A stretch of DNA of 64,000 nt from contig BSBM01000106.1 in the NCBI GenBank assembly GCA_027924585.1, positions 41,559,501 to 41,623,500 on the forward strand, read 5' to 3'. A program made the position numbers and the translations under genes. Every line of letters begins with the position of its first letter. The first letter of the stretch is position 1. This document shows positions 1 through 11,778 of the stretch, piece by piece. The notes below the pieces were generated by a model, which saw nothing but the letters and a program-made list of their open reading frames with translations, had not been told where the DNA came from and made no database searches. This DNA is from Larix kaempferi (taxonomy: Eukaryota; Streptophyta; Pinopsida; Pinales; Pinaceae).

Positions 1-755
1 CTGCTCCAAATTAGAGGAGACATTTATGAAAACGTTTACAAATTGATTTAACAATTTAATGTTTTTCAAAAGGATATCGTTAATAAATTAATAATTAAAT
101 AACTTCTCATTAATACTAACATAACATTTCATAATTTGAGTAGCAAAAGATTTAATATCGCATAGAATGAGATTTAAATTTAATAAGTTAAAATAGCAAT
201 AAAGCTGTTTATACCTGTTTTTTAAGAAGAAAATAAAATTAATTTAGAAACAAATAAATAAATTTTATATTTGATAATAAAAATAATTAGTAAAATAAAA
301 TAAAAAAATGTTTTGTTGTATGCTAATGATACAATCAAAAAACCATTTAACATGATGTCAAAGATAATAATTTTGAAAGCAATTTTTAAAAATAATAATA
401 ATAGTACTTTTCAACGGAAAAAATAATAACAATAATAATTTTCTTATTTTTTTATGTTTTAAAAATAAGTGTTTTAGTTTTTTTTTAAATATTTTTAATA
501 AGTAATAATTGCTTATTAGTTTTTTTTAGCTTTAATTGTTTTAAAATTTAAAATTAATTTTTAATAATGTTTTGCTGTAATCTTACATGGATACATTTTT
601 AGATATTAACAAAAAAAAAATATAAAGTGAATTACTAGTATATAATTTTAAAAGTTTTTTAAAATTCTTTTTAAATCTTTACTTGTTTTTTAATGTTAAA
701 ATAATGATAATTATGTTGAAATGGCTGAGAATCCGCACTAAGAATTATAGCTGGC

Positions 756-845
756 ATCTTGTGGAGAGTATGTCCTAATGATGAGCTAAGGATGGCTCAA
801 AAAGTAGACAACATAAATTCACCTGCCGCAAACTCTCCACAAGAT
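756..845. repeat. 14-bp perfect inverted repeat with 62-bp loop
   Basis: ATCTTGTGGAGAGT at 756-769 is the exact reverse complement of ACTCTCCACAAGAT at 832-845. The sequence between them is less AT-rich than its surroundings. It could be the remnant of a small inverted-repeat transposon, but I see no clear target-site duplication. Confidence 0.6.
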
Positions 846-1387
846 AATTATGTTACTACATATGAAAGGAGAGAATATGAAAATAATTTTCTTACTAAAA
901 ATATATACACTTAATTTTTTCTTAAAAAAGCATATGCTATAATGTGTGACAAACTCATGAGAAATTTTAAATTAATAATAGAGAGAATCATTTGAGTCAA
1001 TATTTTATTTTTCTAAACTATGTTGCATAGACTCATGTCTTCATTTGGATGCACCAAAAGCAACAACTAAGTTCTAAGTTAGCTTCACAAATCAAGGAAT
1101 CAACAAAATTTGTTGTGCTTAATCATATTGATAATGGCCACCATGTTCTTGATGATGAATCGTTGAGCTTGGATATCGTTAAACATATCGTTTTGGGTGA
1201 CTAATAAAGTGGGATATTTGGGGGAGATATTTGAGGACATTATTGTGGAACAAGTGGAGTCCTCCACTCTTAAAGCATATCAAAGCTTTATTGTTGTCTT
1301 TCACAATAATGTTGCATCTAGAGTCACCACCCATTAAGTTTAACAACTAGAAGTTATAATGAAAATAGTTTAGAAATAATTTTATCC

Positions 1388-1505
1388 ATAACTATGTATA
1401 ATTCAAAGATAAAAATGATAACTATATATAGTTCAAAGATAAAAATGAAAACATAACTATATATAGTTCAAAGATAAAAATTAAAACATAACTATATATA
1501 GTTCA
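1388..1505. repeat. Tandem repeat, about 35-bp unit
   Basis: Roughly 3.5 copies of a unit with the core ATAACTATATATAGTTCA followed by AAGATAAAAAT. Each later copy contains the perfect palindrome AACTATATATAGTT. Confidence 0.8.
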
Positions 1506-1564
1506 TTTAATTTCACTTGTTGGATTCTTTCTAAAAAGTTTCATAAAAAAATTGCATAATAAAT

Positions 1565-1690
1565 AACAATTTTGTATTTTTTAAGGATATAAAAATATTA
1601 ATACAACAATTTTGTATTTTTTAAAAATATAAAAATATTAATATATCAATTTAATATTATTTAAAAATATAAAAAAATAATATTAATATT
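1565..1690. repeat. Degenerate AT-rich tandem repeat, about 40-bp unit
   Basis: Three successively more degenerate copies of a unit that begins ACAATTTTGTATTTTTTAA and ends in ATATAAAAATATTAATA. Confidence 0.65.
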
Positions 1691-2144
1691 ATCAAATGTT
1701 TACGATATTTTAAATTTAAATATATAATATAATAAAATATTTGTTCTAAATATATAATTAAAAAATTCACAATAAATTTAAAAAATAAAATAATTTCATT
1801 GATATAGCTATTAAATCATTGTCAGTTTATATCAATCACATTGAATGCAGTTGTCTTAATAACTTTAAATGTACGAACTCTACATAATTCACACTTTAAT
1901 GGTTCATGTTTTATATTTCAATAATTAACTAAATAACTCTTACTTAAATCTTAAATCTTACTTAGCACAATAGCATATCCAAGTTGACATTCCATTACAA
2001 CTAGCATATCCTTATGGATGGGATCCAATTCCACATCGTAATTTGAAGCTACATGATAACCATAGCTGTACATTGACAGCTCCCTTGCTTGGGACCATCG
2101 CTTGAGAGCAGAGCAAGTATTGGGTGAATAAATACGGGAAAGAA

Positions 2145-2228
2145 GCAGCAGCATTCACGTTCATTTATTCATTCATCATGAGCAGCAGCATTCACGTTCA
2201 TTTATTCATTCATCATGAGCAGCAGCAT
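2145..2228. repeat. 37-bp tandem duplication
   Basis: Two exact 37-bp copies (2145-2181 and 2182-2218), each starting GCAGCAGCATTCACGTTC, followed by the first 10 bases of a third copy. The copies are identical, so the duplication is recent. Confidence 0.9.
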
Positions 2229-3174
2229 AGTAACAGTTATTGAAGAGTATTGGTAGGTCGGCTCTCCGAGTCCTTTCATGTGAAATATTAACTCTGGATC
2301 CGAGCCTGTACTCAATGGTTTTTCAGCGGTCTTTCTGCTTGGGGTCCGTCATCCCTTTTATCATCGGAAACAGGGTATGTATAAACCAGTAACAAATTTT
2401 TAATTTTTTAATTTTATTTTTAATTTAACAAAAGTCACATCCCAGGTAGGATAATTAGTCTAATCAAACTTGCTAGCCAACCAAAAATAAGAATAAATAA
2501 AAAAAATAAGAAATATATAATTTATGAAATTTAAAATATAAATTTTTATTTGTTTTAAAATCAATTTAATAATTAAAATTTCTAAAACTATGAAAAACTA
2601 TATAAAAATTTGCAGACTAATTAACTAATAAATGCAAACTGATTGCTATATAACCTGCCAAGGGAGGTATAATAATTAAGAATATTATATTTTTAATATA
2701 TAAAAAAATTATTACTTAATTTAGGTAATAATTAGTGGTGATTCATGTATAGTTATTAATTATTTTTGATGTTTTTTTTTATAATTGTTTATTTAGAATT
2801 TGAAACCACTTTCATTTTATCTCATTTTCATGCAATCTAAGAAAAATAAGCTAATCCACCAAAATTCTAAGATATAAACACCTATCAATATAAATATTAC
2901 ATTTTCATTATATATAAAAAATTATTCTTATACAATATTTTAATGTTGATTTAAATTTTAATCTTAAAATAAAGTAATTACGCCGTAGGCGTTCACCAAC
3001 GAGAAGCGTGACCTTCCACCTCAGATAGATTCCCCATTTATAAATCCAATGGAATCCTACCTCGTGTTTTGCCACTTTCACACATGTCGATCAGATCACG
3101 CCGATCTTATTTGCCTATCTACTTTGCCCCTTTCACACAAACCCCCGTCTGTGTCGCAGCAATTTGCAGACTTT

Positions 3175-3960
3175 ACGCCGACTAAAACGAAGTGTCCATC
3201 AATTTGACCACACAGTTAAGGCTCGACCAACTCGACTATCGACCATATTTTTTTAAAAACTAAAGTTAACCGACCATTTTGACTTCTGACTCGTGTCCAT
3301 TAATTCCACCACACAGTTAAAATTCGACCAATTTTTAAAGGCTCGACCAACTCGACTATCAACCATATTTTTTTTTAATTAAAGTGACCCGACCATTTTG
3401 ACTTCCGACCATATCTTACAAATATTATCGAAAACAAAATTACACAATTAACAGTCGACGCGTGTCCATCAATTTGACCACACAGTTAACAGTCGACCAT
3501 TTTGACTTCCAACCCGTGTCCAACAATTCCACTACACAGTTAAGAGTCGACCAATTTTTAAAGGTTCGACCAACTCGACTATCAACCATATTTTTTTATA
3601 ACTAAAGTGACCCGACCATTTTGACTTCCGACCATATGTTACAAATATTATTGAAAACAAAATTACATCGTTAACAGTCGACGCGTGTCCATCAATTCGA
3701 TCACACAGTTAAGAGTCGACCACTTTTTAAAGGCTCGACCAACTCGACTATCGACCATATTTTTTTTAACTAAAGTGGCCCGACCATTTTGACACCTGAC
3801 CATATCTTACGAATATTATGGAAAATAAAATTACAAATTCATACTAACTATTTTATGTCGATCATGTTTACATAGTGACAATTTCACGCCAACCAAAACG
3901 AAGTGTCCTTCAAGCGACCAATTTTTTAAGGCTCGACCAACTTGACTATCAACCAAAGTC
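3175..3960 (+). repeat. TCGACC-rich tandem array, left copy
   Basis: Five or more degenerate copies of a 120-220 bp unit. The marker string CTCGACCAACTCGACTATC or a near variant occurs at 3222, 3342, 3565, 3734 and 3932. Other recurring pieces are GACCAATTTTTAAAGG, CCCGACCATTTTGAC and CACACAGTTAA. The same family recurs in reverse orientation at 34360-35170, where the outermost spacings (about 120 then 220 bp) are mirrored. It may be a terminal or subterminal region of a large transposon. Confidence 0.85.
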
Positions 3961-4560
3961 GCCAGCATTTGGGTTGATACATTCTAAACAGGCGATGCAG
4001 CTCTGCATGAAAAAAGCTTACGAGATCTATACTTTTTATTAGAAACTTGAGCATTCAATGATAGATTGGACATTGAACAACCTTGTATAAGGTTACCCAC
4101 ATGAACATTGATTTCTTTGGGTTTAATCCATCACGAAGTTATGAACTTTGCTTTAGTAGTACTGATATCTGCCTATCGACGTATATCTGGATTTGACGGA
4201 TTGGACTTGCTGAATATTTGATCTTGTGGAGATAGGAGAAAAAATTTCAATGCAACAATGGTTAAATGTACTCAGACACCAATGCACCGCCTTTACTCTT
4301 GATCGTTTATAAAATTCGATGGGTAAAGCCTCTCTCATTCTTTTGTTTTTCGATACTGTTATTGTGACATAATCCCAGGTTTTTTCTCAGCATTCGAATC
4401 GCCATCAATTTGTTGCTCTTTTATAGACCAGCAACCCTCTTATGGAATCAAAGATTCTTGTTTTCTATTAAAAAAAGCTTCTCCTCTCAAACAAAAACTC
4501 ATTTCACTTGCTATAATTATCCTGTTCTAAATGTTGTTCCTGTTTAATATATTCAAATAA
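3961..4560. other. Spacer, no gene seen
   Basis: Sequence between the TCGACC array and the T-rich array. The only open frame (minus strand, 4153-4338) resembles nothing I recognise. Confidence 0.5.
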
Positions 4561-6228
4561 GATTCTGTTGTCTTTTTTGGTGTTTTTTGTTGAAAACTAG
4601 AGTCCGTTTATGTCAATTATTTACTGGTTTCATATGAAAGGTTACTTGACTGGTATATATTCATTTTTTTGTCTCTTAGAAAAGTTGCCCTTCCAGAAAA
4701 GTAATCTTTAATTTAGTCATCTGGTATATGGACAATCCTATCTTTTTCTCAATATTTTCGTTTAATATTTAAAAACAAGGTTCTCAAAGCAAATTTACCC
4801 ATAATTATGTTCCTTTTTTTGTTGTTTTTTGTTGGAAAGTAGCTTCTGTTTTTGTTGTGTTTTTGGGTGTTTTTTGTTAAAAACTAGAGTCTGTTTTTGC
4901 CAATGGACTGTCATTTATTTAATCCTATTACTTGTATGTTCAATCTTGAGATTAAGTATTTGATCATGTACCTGATTTATTTACTGGTTTCAGATGAAAG
5001 GTTACTTAACTGGTATATATTCATTTCCTTGTGATTACCAATATATGTTTCCTATAACTGTGGCAGATAATTTGCACTGAAACAGTTTTGTCTTCTAGAA
5101 AAGTTGCCCTTGCAGAAAAATAATCTTTATATTAGGCATCTGGTATATGCACAATGCTATCTTGTTGTCACTGTTGCTGTTTAATATTTAAAAACAAGGT
5201 TCTAAGAGCAAATTTACCTAAAATTATGCTGCCTTTTTTGCTTTTTTTGGTTGAAAACTACACTCTGTTTCTGCTGTCTTTTTTGGTGTTTTTTGCTTGT
5301 TCAATATTTAAACCAAGGTTCTCAAAGCAAATTTACCCAAAATTATGTTCCCATTTTGTTATTTTTTGTTGGAAAGTAGCTTCCGTTTCTGCTGTCTTTT
5401 TGGGTGTTTTTTGTTGAAAACTAGAGTATGTTTCTGTCAATGGTCTATCATTTATTTAATCCTATTACTTGTATGTTCAATCTCGAGAGTAAGTATTTGA
5501 TCATGTTCCTGATTTATTTACTGGTTTCAGATGAAGGGTTACTTGACTGGTATATATTCATTTCCTTGTGATTACCAATATATGTTTCCTACTAACTTTG
5601 GCAGATAATTTGCACTAAACTAGTTTTTGTCTCCTAGATAAGTTGCCCTTGCAGAAAAATAATATTTATATTAGGCATCTGGTATATGCACAATGCTACT
5701 TTGTTCTCACTGTTGTTGTTTAATATTTAAAAACAAGATTCTAAGAGCGAATTTACCTAAAATTATGCTGCCTTTTTTGTTTTTTTGTTGAAAATTAGTG
5801 TCTATTTCTGCTGTCTTTTTTGGTGTTTTTTGTTGGAAACTAGACTTTGTTTCTGTCAATGGATTGTCATTTATTTACTCCTATTACTTGTATGTTCAAT
5901 CTTGAGATTTAGTATTTGAGCATGTATGTGATTTATTTACTGGTTTCAGACGAAAATTTACTTGACTGGTATATATTCATTTCGTTATGATTACCAATAT
6001 ATGTTTCCTACTAAATTGGGCAGATAATTTGCACCGCAACAATCTTTGTCTCCTAGAAAAGTTTCCCTCCTAGGAAAATAATCCCAAAATTGAAACCAAT
6101 TTCAAGCCCTTCATTTCTGTATTCTTTCCAATGTTCCTGTTTAATATTTAAAAATGAGGTTCTACTCTCTTATTTGTTGTTTTTTTTTAGACACTAGACT
6201 TTGTTTCTGTCAATGGACTGGCATTTAT
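4561..6228 (+). repeat. T-rich degenerate tandem array (left part)
   Basis: Four copies of a 360-540 bp unit. The marker 'TTACTTGACTGGTATATATTCAT' (allowing small changes) occurs near 4640, 5000, 5535 and 5955, each with an associated TTTTTTGGTGTTTTTTGTTG block and a CTTGCAGAAAA block. The array resumes at 11779 after the inserted LTR element. The open frame at 5154-5417 lies wholly inside the repeat and is probably not a gene. Confidence 0.75.
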
Positions 6229-7997
6229 TGTAATGTCCCCATTCCAATAATTTCATAGTAAGACAATCCCATCAATCCTACTAGTTTCCTAGGTTGGATG
6301 GGCACATGTGGAATGGTAATAAGGAAGCAAATAAATGATGTTTAGACATTATAAGGGTTCAAGTATTTAATAAATATAGTGAATAAAGAAATTCAAGATA
6401 AATCATAGGTGACAAATGGTTTTGGAGACATATGGAGGATGTGGGACCCACACTAGCTTGATTTTTCATAATACATGGTATCTCTCTTTTGCAAATTCGA
6501 ATTAATGGGAATGTGAACACTCTTGGGTGAGTTGGTAAGTCATAACACATGTCATTGAGCATATTAGGTCGAATTGGGAAGGATTGGTAACCTCCATGGA
6601 AGATAAAGAGTCAAAGTGGAAGTTTGTGGACACTTGGGCTAGATTCCCTAGCCCCTATGACACCAATGATGGAGCATCTATGACAAATATGACAAATTGC
6701 AGACCTGACCTCTGACATCTGACCACTATGACATGTCAGCCCCAAAAATAGGCTCAAGGAAGTCGAATTTGGGAGTTGGAGAAGCCAAAGAGACTCAAAA
6801 TCGAATTTGGGGAGAAGATGGAAGGTTGGAACTAGGAGACAAGTGGCAAATGTGGAATAATTCCTAAATGGAAATCTATTGAATCTATTGAGAGGATTTC
6901 GACCCTTAGAAGGCTAATGTTGGTTATAAAATGTAGAAATGAAGTATGAGAATGGCTTTTGATGATTTGAGAAAAATTGCATTTGTGAAGAGAGAGCTAG
7001 TGGATGACTAGTTTCTTGCCTTAGCCAATTTCGAGGGTGAAAGATTCCCATCCAAGTTGGTGTTTGGAGAGGCCACTCAGGTCTTTCATGGTGCTTTAAT
7101 GGAGTTTGTATTTGCAGGTATCAGCTACAGGAAGTTTCATGGTTTGGTTTAGTGCAGCACTTTCTCTCCACCGTTTCCAGTTTTGAAGGCATATTCATGC
7201 TCCTTGAGGGAGGGCGTTTTTGGTGAGCACTTGTGCTTCTTGAGAGAGCTTCTCATTATATATTTATGATTGTAATAGCTTCATATCCTCTGTTATTCAT
7301 ATTCAGAAAGTCTCAGGTCGAAATACCCACTGGTTGTATGCAAAACTATTGATTAATGAGCAAACAATGTCCATTTCCCCAATGCATTGATGTATGACAC
7401 TATAATGTTGATTATTTCGAATGGATGGATGATTCTCTGATATATTTGTGATCAATATAATTCCATGGATGTATTCTACAAGTTTCATGTACTGTACTTG
7501 AGCATTTGAAGCATTTTTACTCAGTTTAGTTGTATTGGGAGATGAAATAGTGCCATTTCCCCAAGGGTCGAATTGGGGGTTTTTGCTATTGAATGTGAGA
7601 GAGTTATAACAGTAGTAAAAATCAATTAATGGTGCATATGAGACCTCAATAACATACTTAACACATTATATACCTCTGTTCATAAATTTGTGGGAGTTTG
7701 GAGGCATTTGGAAGGCCATTTTCAGTGTTACCCGGGGGGGATTTGATGCACAAATTACTAGTCAAAATTACCTATATTGATCAGAATACAAATCAAGTTT
7801 GCAGCAGTATTTGGAGGTTCATAAAACATCCCTGAACCTGATATTCAAGTCTAAATACCATTAATACACTCATACAGAAGATTTGGGAGCATTTGGGATG
7901 ATTTGGAGGTCAAAACAGTTAAACTAGTCAAAGGTCGAAATTGGGGAAAAAGTTGAAAAATTGGCATTTTAATAAAATTTGAAAAAGGGATATTACA
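6229..7997 (+). repeat. 5' LTR of the Gag-protease element
   Basis: 1,769 bp, bounded by TG...CA and repeated with a constant offset of 3,781 bp at 10010-11778. A TATA-like TATAAAAT lies at 6925-6932. The small minus-strand frames at 6359-6562 and 7303-7488 occur identically in the other LTR and are chance frames. Confidence 0.96.
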
Positions 7998-7999
7998 AG

Positions 8000-8011
8000 T
8001 GGTATCAGAGC
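8000..8011 (+). other. Primer binding site, initiator Met tRNA
   Basis: TGGTATCAGAGC begins two bases after the 5' LTR. This is the standard plant retrotransposon primer site complementary to the 3' end of initiator methionine tRNA. Confidence 0.93.
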
Positions 8012-8027
8012 ATGTTCTTGGCACCTG

Positions 8028-10031
8028 ATGGTCCTAACAAGAAGTCAAAAGAATAATCCACCACCCTTTGAACCACTAGTTGAAGAGGTTTTTGTTGAAG
8101 AAGAGGTAGTAGAAGAAGAGGAGTCTTTTGCTGAAACCATGGGTAGAGAGGAGGATGACAAATTAAAACATAAGGAGGAACTTATTGCAACCTTAGATCC
8201 ATGTTTCTCTAAACTTTCAGCAAACATGGATAGGATAGGTGATAAATTGTTGCAAGGATTTGAATTGTTGATTAGCCAGCTTCAAAGCAAAGGGATGATA
8301 GGAGATAATAGTGGTTCACACTCAGGGGAAAAGATGAAAGGGAATGAGCATATTTTCTCAAGTACAGGACCTCATAATAGACCTGATGAATTTCAAAGCA
8401 CACAAAGGCATACTGCACCTAAATTTCTCACACCCAAAGAAGAGCCCAATCTTGAATTGGATTACAAGAAACTAGTAAATGATTGGAATGATTTGAATGA
8501 AGAGTGTAAAAGAGGTGTACCACTCAGTGACTACATTGATGCTATGCAAAAGATTAAAATGAAGGGAGACAATAGGAGTCCATTCCATAACAAAGAATTG
8601 AATAGTGCTATTGGAAAAATGTCACTTCCTACTTTTGATGGTTCTTCTCAAAATTCTGCTAACACTTGGGTGCAAAAATTGGATGTATATTTTCAGCTGA
8701 ATCCTATGTTGGAAGAGGATGCATTAAAAATGGCCATTTTGCATTTGGAAGGAGATGCCAATGAATGGTGGTTCTATGGTTTGAAAACCTTGGGTCATGA
8801 TCAGGTTAAAACATATGGAGAATTTGTTGATAGGGTACTAGAGAGGTTTGAACAAAAAGATCCAGAATTGCCTTTCAAGGAATTAGCTCAATTGAAGCAA
8901 ACTGGGACACCTACTGAATATATGTTGGACTTTCAAAAATTATCAGTCAAGGTGGCTGATGTATCTATGGGAAGGTTGGTATTGCTGTTCACTGAAGGTT
9001 TGGTTGAACCCTTAAAAGGTTTGGTCAAAGCCCACAAGCCAACTACATTAAAAGATGCAATGAGCTTGACTAGGGATCTCCAAAATGTGCTTCCTAGAAC
9101 GAGATTTCCTCCCAAGCCTGACTTCAGAATTGAAAAGAAACCTTGGCAAAGAGATGCACCTGATAAGAAGCCATGGCAAGAAGATGAATATGGAAAGGAT
9201 AAGAAAGAGGAACTAAGCAGGGAAGAGCTCAGAAGGAAGAAATTGTGTTACTCATGCTTCCAACCATGGGTACCTGGACATAAATGTGCTAAAGGAAAGG
9301 CCCAATTCATTGAAGTATTTTGTGATGAGGGATATGAAGGGGGCATGGAGGAAGAAGGAAATAATTCAGCCCAAGAAGAAGGATATACTACAGCAGAAGA
9401 AGGGAAACCAGAGGTGAAGCATCCCTCTCCCACCAAAGTAACAATGGCAGTACTTTCAGCAGTACCTCGCTATCATACTATCCGATGCAAAGGTATGGTA
9501 CAAGGACAAAGAACTTCAGTTTTGGTAGATGGAGGAGCCACCCATAACTTCATTGATGCAAAGATGGTGGAGAAAAGAAATATACCTATTGAACCATTTG
9601 ATGGCTTCACAGTTGTCATTCCCGGTCACAACACAATGGAGTGCAAAACATGGATTCCCCAGCTGCAAGTCACCGTAGGTAACTATACTTTTGTTGATAG
9701 TTTTTATGTGGTTGATATTGCTGATACTAATGTTGTTTTGGGAGTGCAATGGTTGTATTCAATAGGAGAGCATACAGTAAATTATAAAATTCCTGAAATG
9801 AAATTCCAAGATTCAAAAGGAGTACTAAGGATTGTGAGAGGGCAACACACCTATCCGAATCAGGTAGTTTCTTCCCACAGCATGAAGCACCGGAATAGAA
9901 ATATTATGGGAGACATTACTCATGGAAGGCCACCTGATAGAGGAGGGACAAGTTTGCAGCATGGTAAATTGAGATTGCTTGAGGGCAAGCAATCTTGGGT
10001 GGGGAGGACTGTAATGTCCCCATTCCAATAA
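8028..10031 (+). CDS. Gag-protease protein of Ty3/gypsy type
   Basis: Intact 667-codon ORF starting at the first ATG after the primer site. The N-terminus is acidic and Glu-rich (residues 15-45). A Ty3-type capsid domain follows at about residues 195-335, recognisable by spaced W, F and L residues such as NEWWFYGL. At about 406-420 there is a zinc-knuckle-like CYSC...GHKC of the plant Ty3 kind. A retropepsin-like domain lies at about 485-600, with active-site LVDGGATHNF (D-G-G where D-S-G or D-T-G is usual) and the late motif VVLGVQWL. The frame ends soon after the protease and its last 7 codons plus stop lie within the 3' LTR. The protein would build particles and process Gag, but it encodes no polymerase or integrase. 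Confidence 0.93.
   Translation: MVLTRSQKNNPPPFEPLVEEVFVEEEVVEEEESFAETMGREEDDKLKHKEELIATLDPCFSKLSANMDRIGDKLLQGFELLISQLQSKGMIGDNSGSHSGEKMKGNEHIFSSTGPHNRPDEFQSTQRHTAPKFLTPKEEPNLELDYKKLVNDWNDLNEECKRGVPLSDYIDAMQKIKMKGDNRSPFHNKELNSAIGKMSLPTFDGSSQNSANTWVQKLDVYFQLNPMLEEDALKMAILHLEGDANEWWFYGLKTLGHDQVKTYGEFVDRVLERFEQKDPELPFKELAQLKQTGTPTEYMLDFQKLSVKVADVSMGRLVLLFTEGLVEPLKGLVKAHKPTTLKDAMSLTRDLQNVLPRTRFPPKPDFRIEKKPWQRDAPDKKPWQEDEYGKDKKEELSREELRRKKLCYSCFQPWVPGHKCAKGKAQFIEVFCDEGYEGGMEEEGNNSAQEEGYTTAEEGKPEVKHPSPTKVTMAVLSAVPRYHTIRCKGMVQGQRTSVLVDGGATHNFIDAKMVEKRNIPIEPFDGFTVVIPGHNTMECKTWIPQLQVTVGNYTFVDSFYVVDIADTNVVLGVQWLYSIGEHTVNYKIPEMKFQDSKGVLRIVRGQHTYPNQVVSSHSMKHRNRNIMGDITHGRPPDRGGTSLQHGKLRLLEGKQSWVGRTVMSPFQ
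9997..10009 (+). other. Polypurine tract
   Basis: GGGTGGGGAGGAC directly abuts the 3' LTR start. It is the expected primer for plus-strand DNA synthesis, and it is also translated as part of the Gag-protease ORF. Confidence 0.85.
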
Positions 10032-11778
10032 TTTCATAGTAAGACAATCCCATCAATCCTACTAGTTTCCTAGGTTGGATGGGCACATGTGGAATGGTAA
10101 TAAGGAAGCAAATAAATGATGTTTAGACATTATAAGGGTTCAAGTATTTAATAAATATAGTGAATAAAGAAATTCAAGATAAATCATAGGTGACAAATGG
10201 TTTTGGAGACATATGGAGGATGTGGGACCCACACTAGCTTGATTTTTCATAATACATGGTATCTCTCTTTTGCAAATTCGAATTAATGGGAATGTGAACA
10301 CTCTTGGGTGAGTTGGTAAGTCATAACACATGTCATTGAGCATATTAGGTCGAATTGGGAAGGATTGGTAACCTCCATGGAAGATAAAGAGTCAAAGTGG
10401 AAGTTTGTGGACACTTGGGCTAGATTCCCTAGCCCCTATGACACCAATGATGGAGCATCTATGACAAATATGACAAATTGCAGACCTGACCTCTGACATC
10501 TGACCACTATGACATGTCAGCCCCAAAAATAGGCTCAAGGAAGTCGAATTTGGGAGTTGGAGAAGCCAAAGAGACTCAAAATCGAATTTGGGGAGAAGAT
10601 GGAAGGTTGGAACTAGGAGACAAGTGGCAAATGTGGAATAATTCCTAAATGGAAATCTATTGAATCTATTGAGAGGATTTCGACCCTTAGAAGGCTAATG
10701 TTGGTTATAAAATGTAGAAATGAAGTATGAGAATGGCTTTTGATGATTTGAGAAAAATTGCATTTGTGAAGAGAGAGCTAGTGGATGACTAGTTTCTTGC
10801 CTTAGCCAATTTCGAGGGTGAAAGATTCCCATCCAAGTTGGTGTTTGGAGAGGCCACTCAGGTCTTTCATGGTGCTTTAATGGAGTTTGTATTTGCAGGT
10901 ATCAGCTACAGGAAGTTTCATGGTTTGGTTTAGTGCAGCACTTTCTCTCCACCGTTTCCAGTTTTGAAGGCATATTCATGCTCCTTGAGGGAGGGCGTTT
11001 TTGGTGAGCACTTGTGCTTCTTGAGAGAGCTTCTCATTATATATTTATGATTGTAATAGCTTCATATCCTCTGTTATTCATATTCAGAAAGTCTCAGGTC
11101 GAAATACCCACTGGTTGTATGCAAAACTATTGATTAATGAGCAAACAATGTCCATTTCCCCAATGCATTGATGTATGACACTATAATGTTGATTATTTCG
11201 AATGGATGGATGATTCTCTGATATATTTGTGATCAATATAATTCCATGGATGTATTCTACAAGTTTCATGTACTGTACTTGAGCATTTGAAGCATTTTTA
11301 CTCAGTTTAGTTGTATTGGGAGATGAAATAGTGCCATTTCCCCAAGGGTCGAATTGGGGGTTTTTGCTATTGAATGTGAGAGAGTTATAACAGTAGTAAA
11401 AATCAATTAATGGTGCATATGAGACCTCAATAACATACTTAACACATTATATACCTCTGTTCATAAATTTGTGGGAGTTTGGAGGCATTTGGAAGGCCAT
11501 TTTCAGTGTTACCCGGGGGGGATTTGATGCACAAATTACTAGTCAAAATTACCTATATTGATCAGAATACAAATCAAGTTTGCAGCAGTATTTGGAGGTT
11601 CATAAAACATCCCTGAACCTGATATTCAAGTCTAAATACCATTAATACACTCATACAGAAGATTTGGGAGCATTTGGGATGATTTGGAGGTCAAAACAGT
11701 TAAACTAGTCAAAGGTCGAAATTGGGGAAAAAGTTGAAAAATTGGCATTTTAATAAAATTTGAAAAAGGGATATTACA
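10010..11778 (+). repeat. 3' LTR of the Gag-protease element
   Basis: 1,769 bp, read as identical to the 5' LTR, including the homopolymer CCCGGGGGGG at about 11513. It is followed by the target duplication TTTAT. Confidence 0.96.

Larger units (their letters stand above)
1..3174. other. AT-rich intergenic DNA, no gene seen
   Basis: Very AT-rich sequence with poly-A/T runs and no reading frame I recognise. The short minus-strand frame at 1951-2154 (67 codons) matches no family I know. Several small tandem and inverted repeats inside it are listed separately. From about 2970 the base composition becomes less AT-rich, leading into the TCGACC repeat array. Confidence 0.6.
6229..11778 (+). mobile_element. 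Non-autonomous LTR retrotransposon (Gag-protease only)
   Basis: Complete 5,550-bp element: two 1,769-bp LTRs, an initiator-Met-type primer site, one Gag-protease ORF, a polypurine tract, and a 5-bp target duplication TTTAT (6224-6228 and 11779-11783). The LTRs start TGTAATGTCCC and end GGGATATTACA, giving the usual short terminal inversion. Line-by-line reading found no difference between the LTRs, which indicates very recent insertion. The internal region is only 2,012 bp and has no reverse transcriptase, RNase H or integrase, so mobility must depend on a partner element. It matches the description of TR-GAG-type elements, with a protease domain in addition. It sits inside the T-rich tandem array. 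Confidence 0.95.

Noticed and set aside
3175-3960. CRISPR-like array
   Set aside because: Units are 120-220 bp, degenerate and lack constant short repeats with unique spacers. This is a plant satellite or transposon repeat.
5154-5417. 87-codon open frame in the T-rich array
   Set aside because: It is made from the tandem repeat (poly-T read as Phe/Leu) and is not maintained in neighbouring repeat copies.
6359-7488. Minus-strand open frames in the LTR (6359-6562, 7303-7488), repeated at 10140-10343 and 11084-11269
   Set aside because: They are identical only because the LTRs are identical. They are short, on the non-transcribed strand and match nothing.
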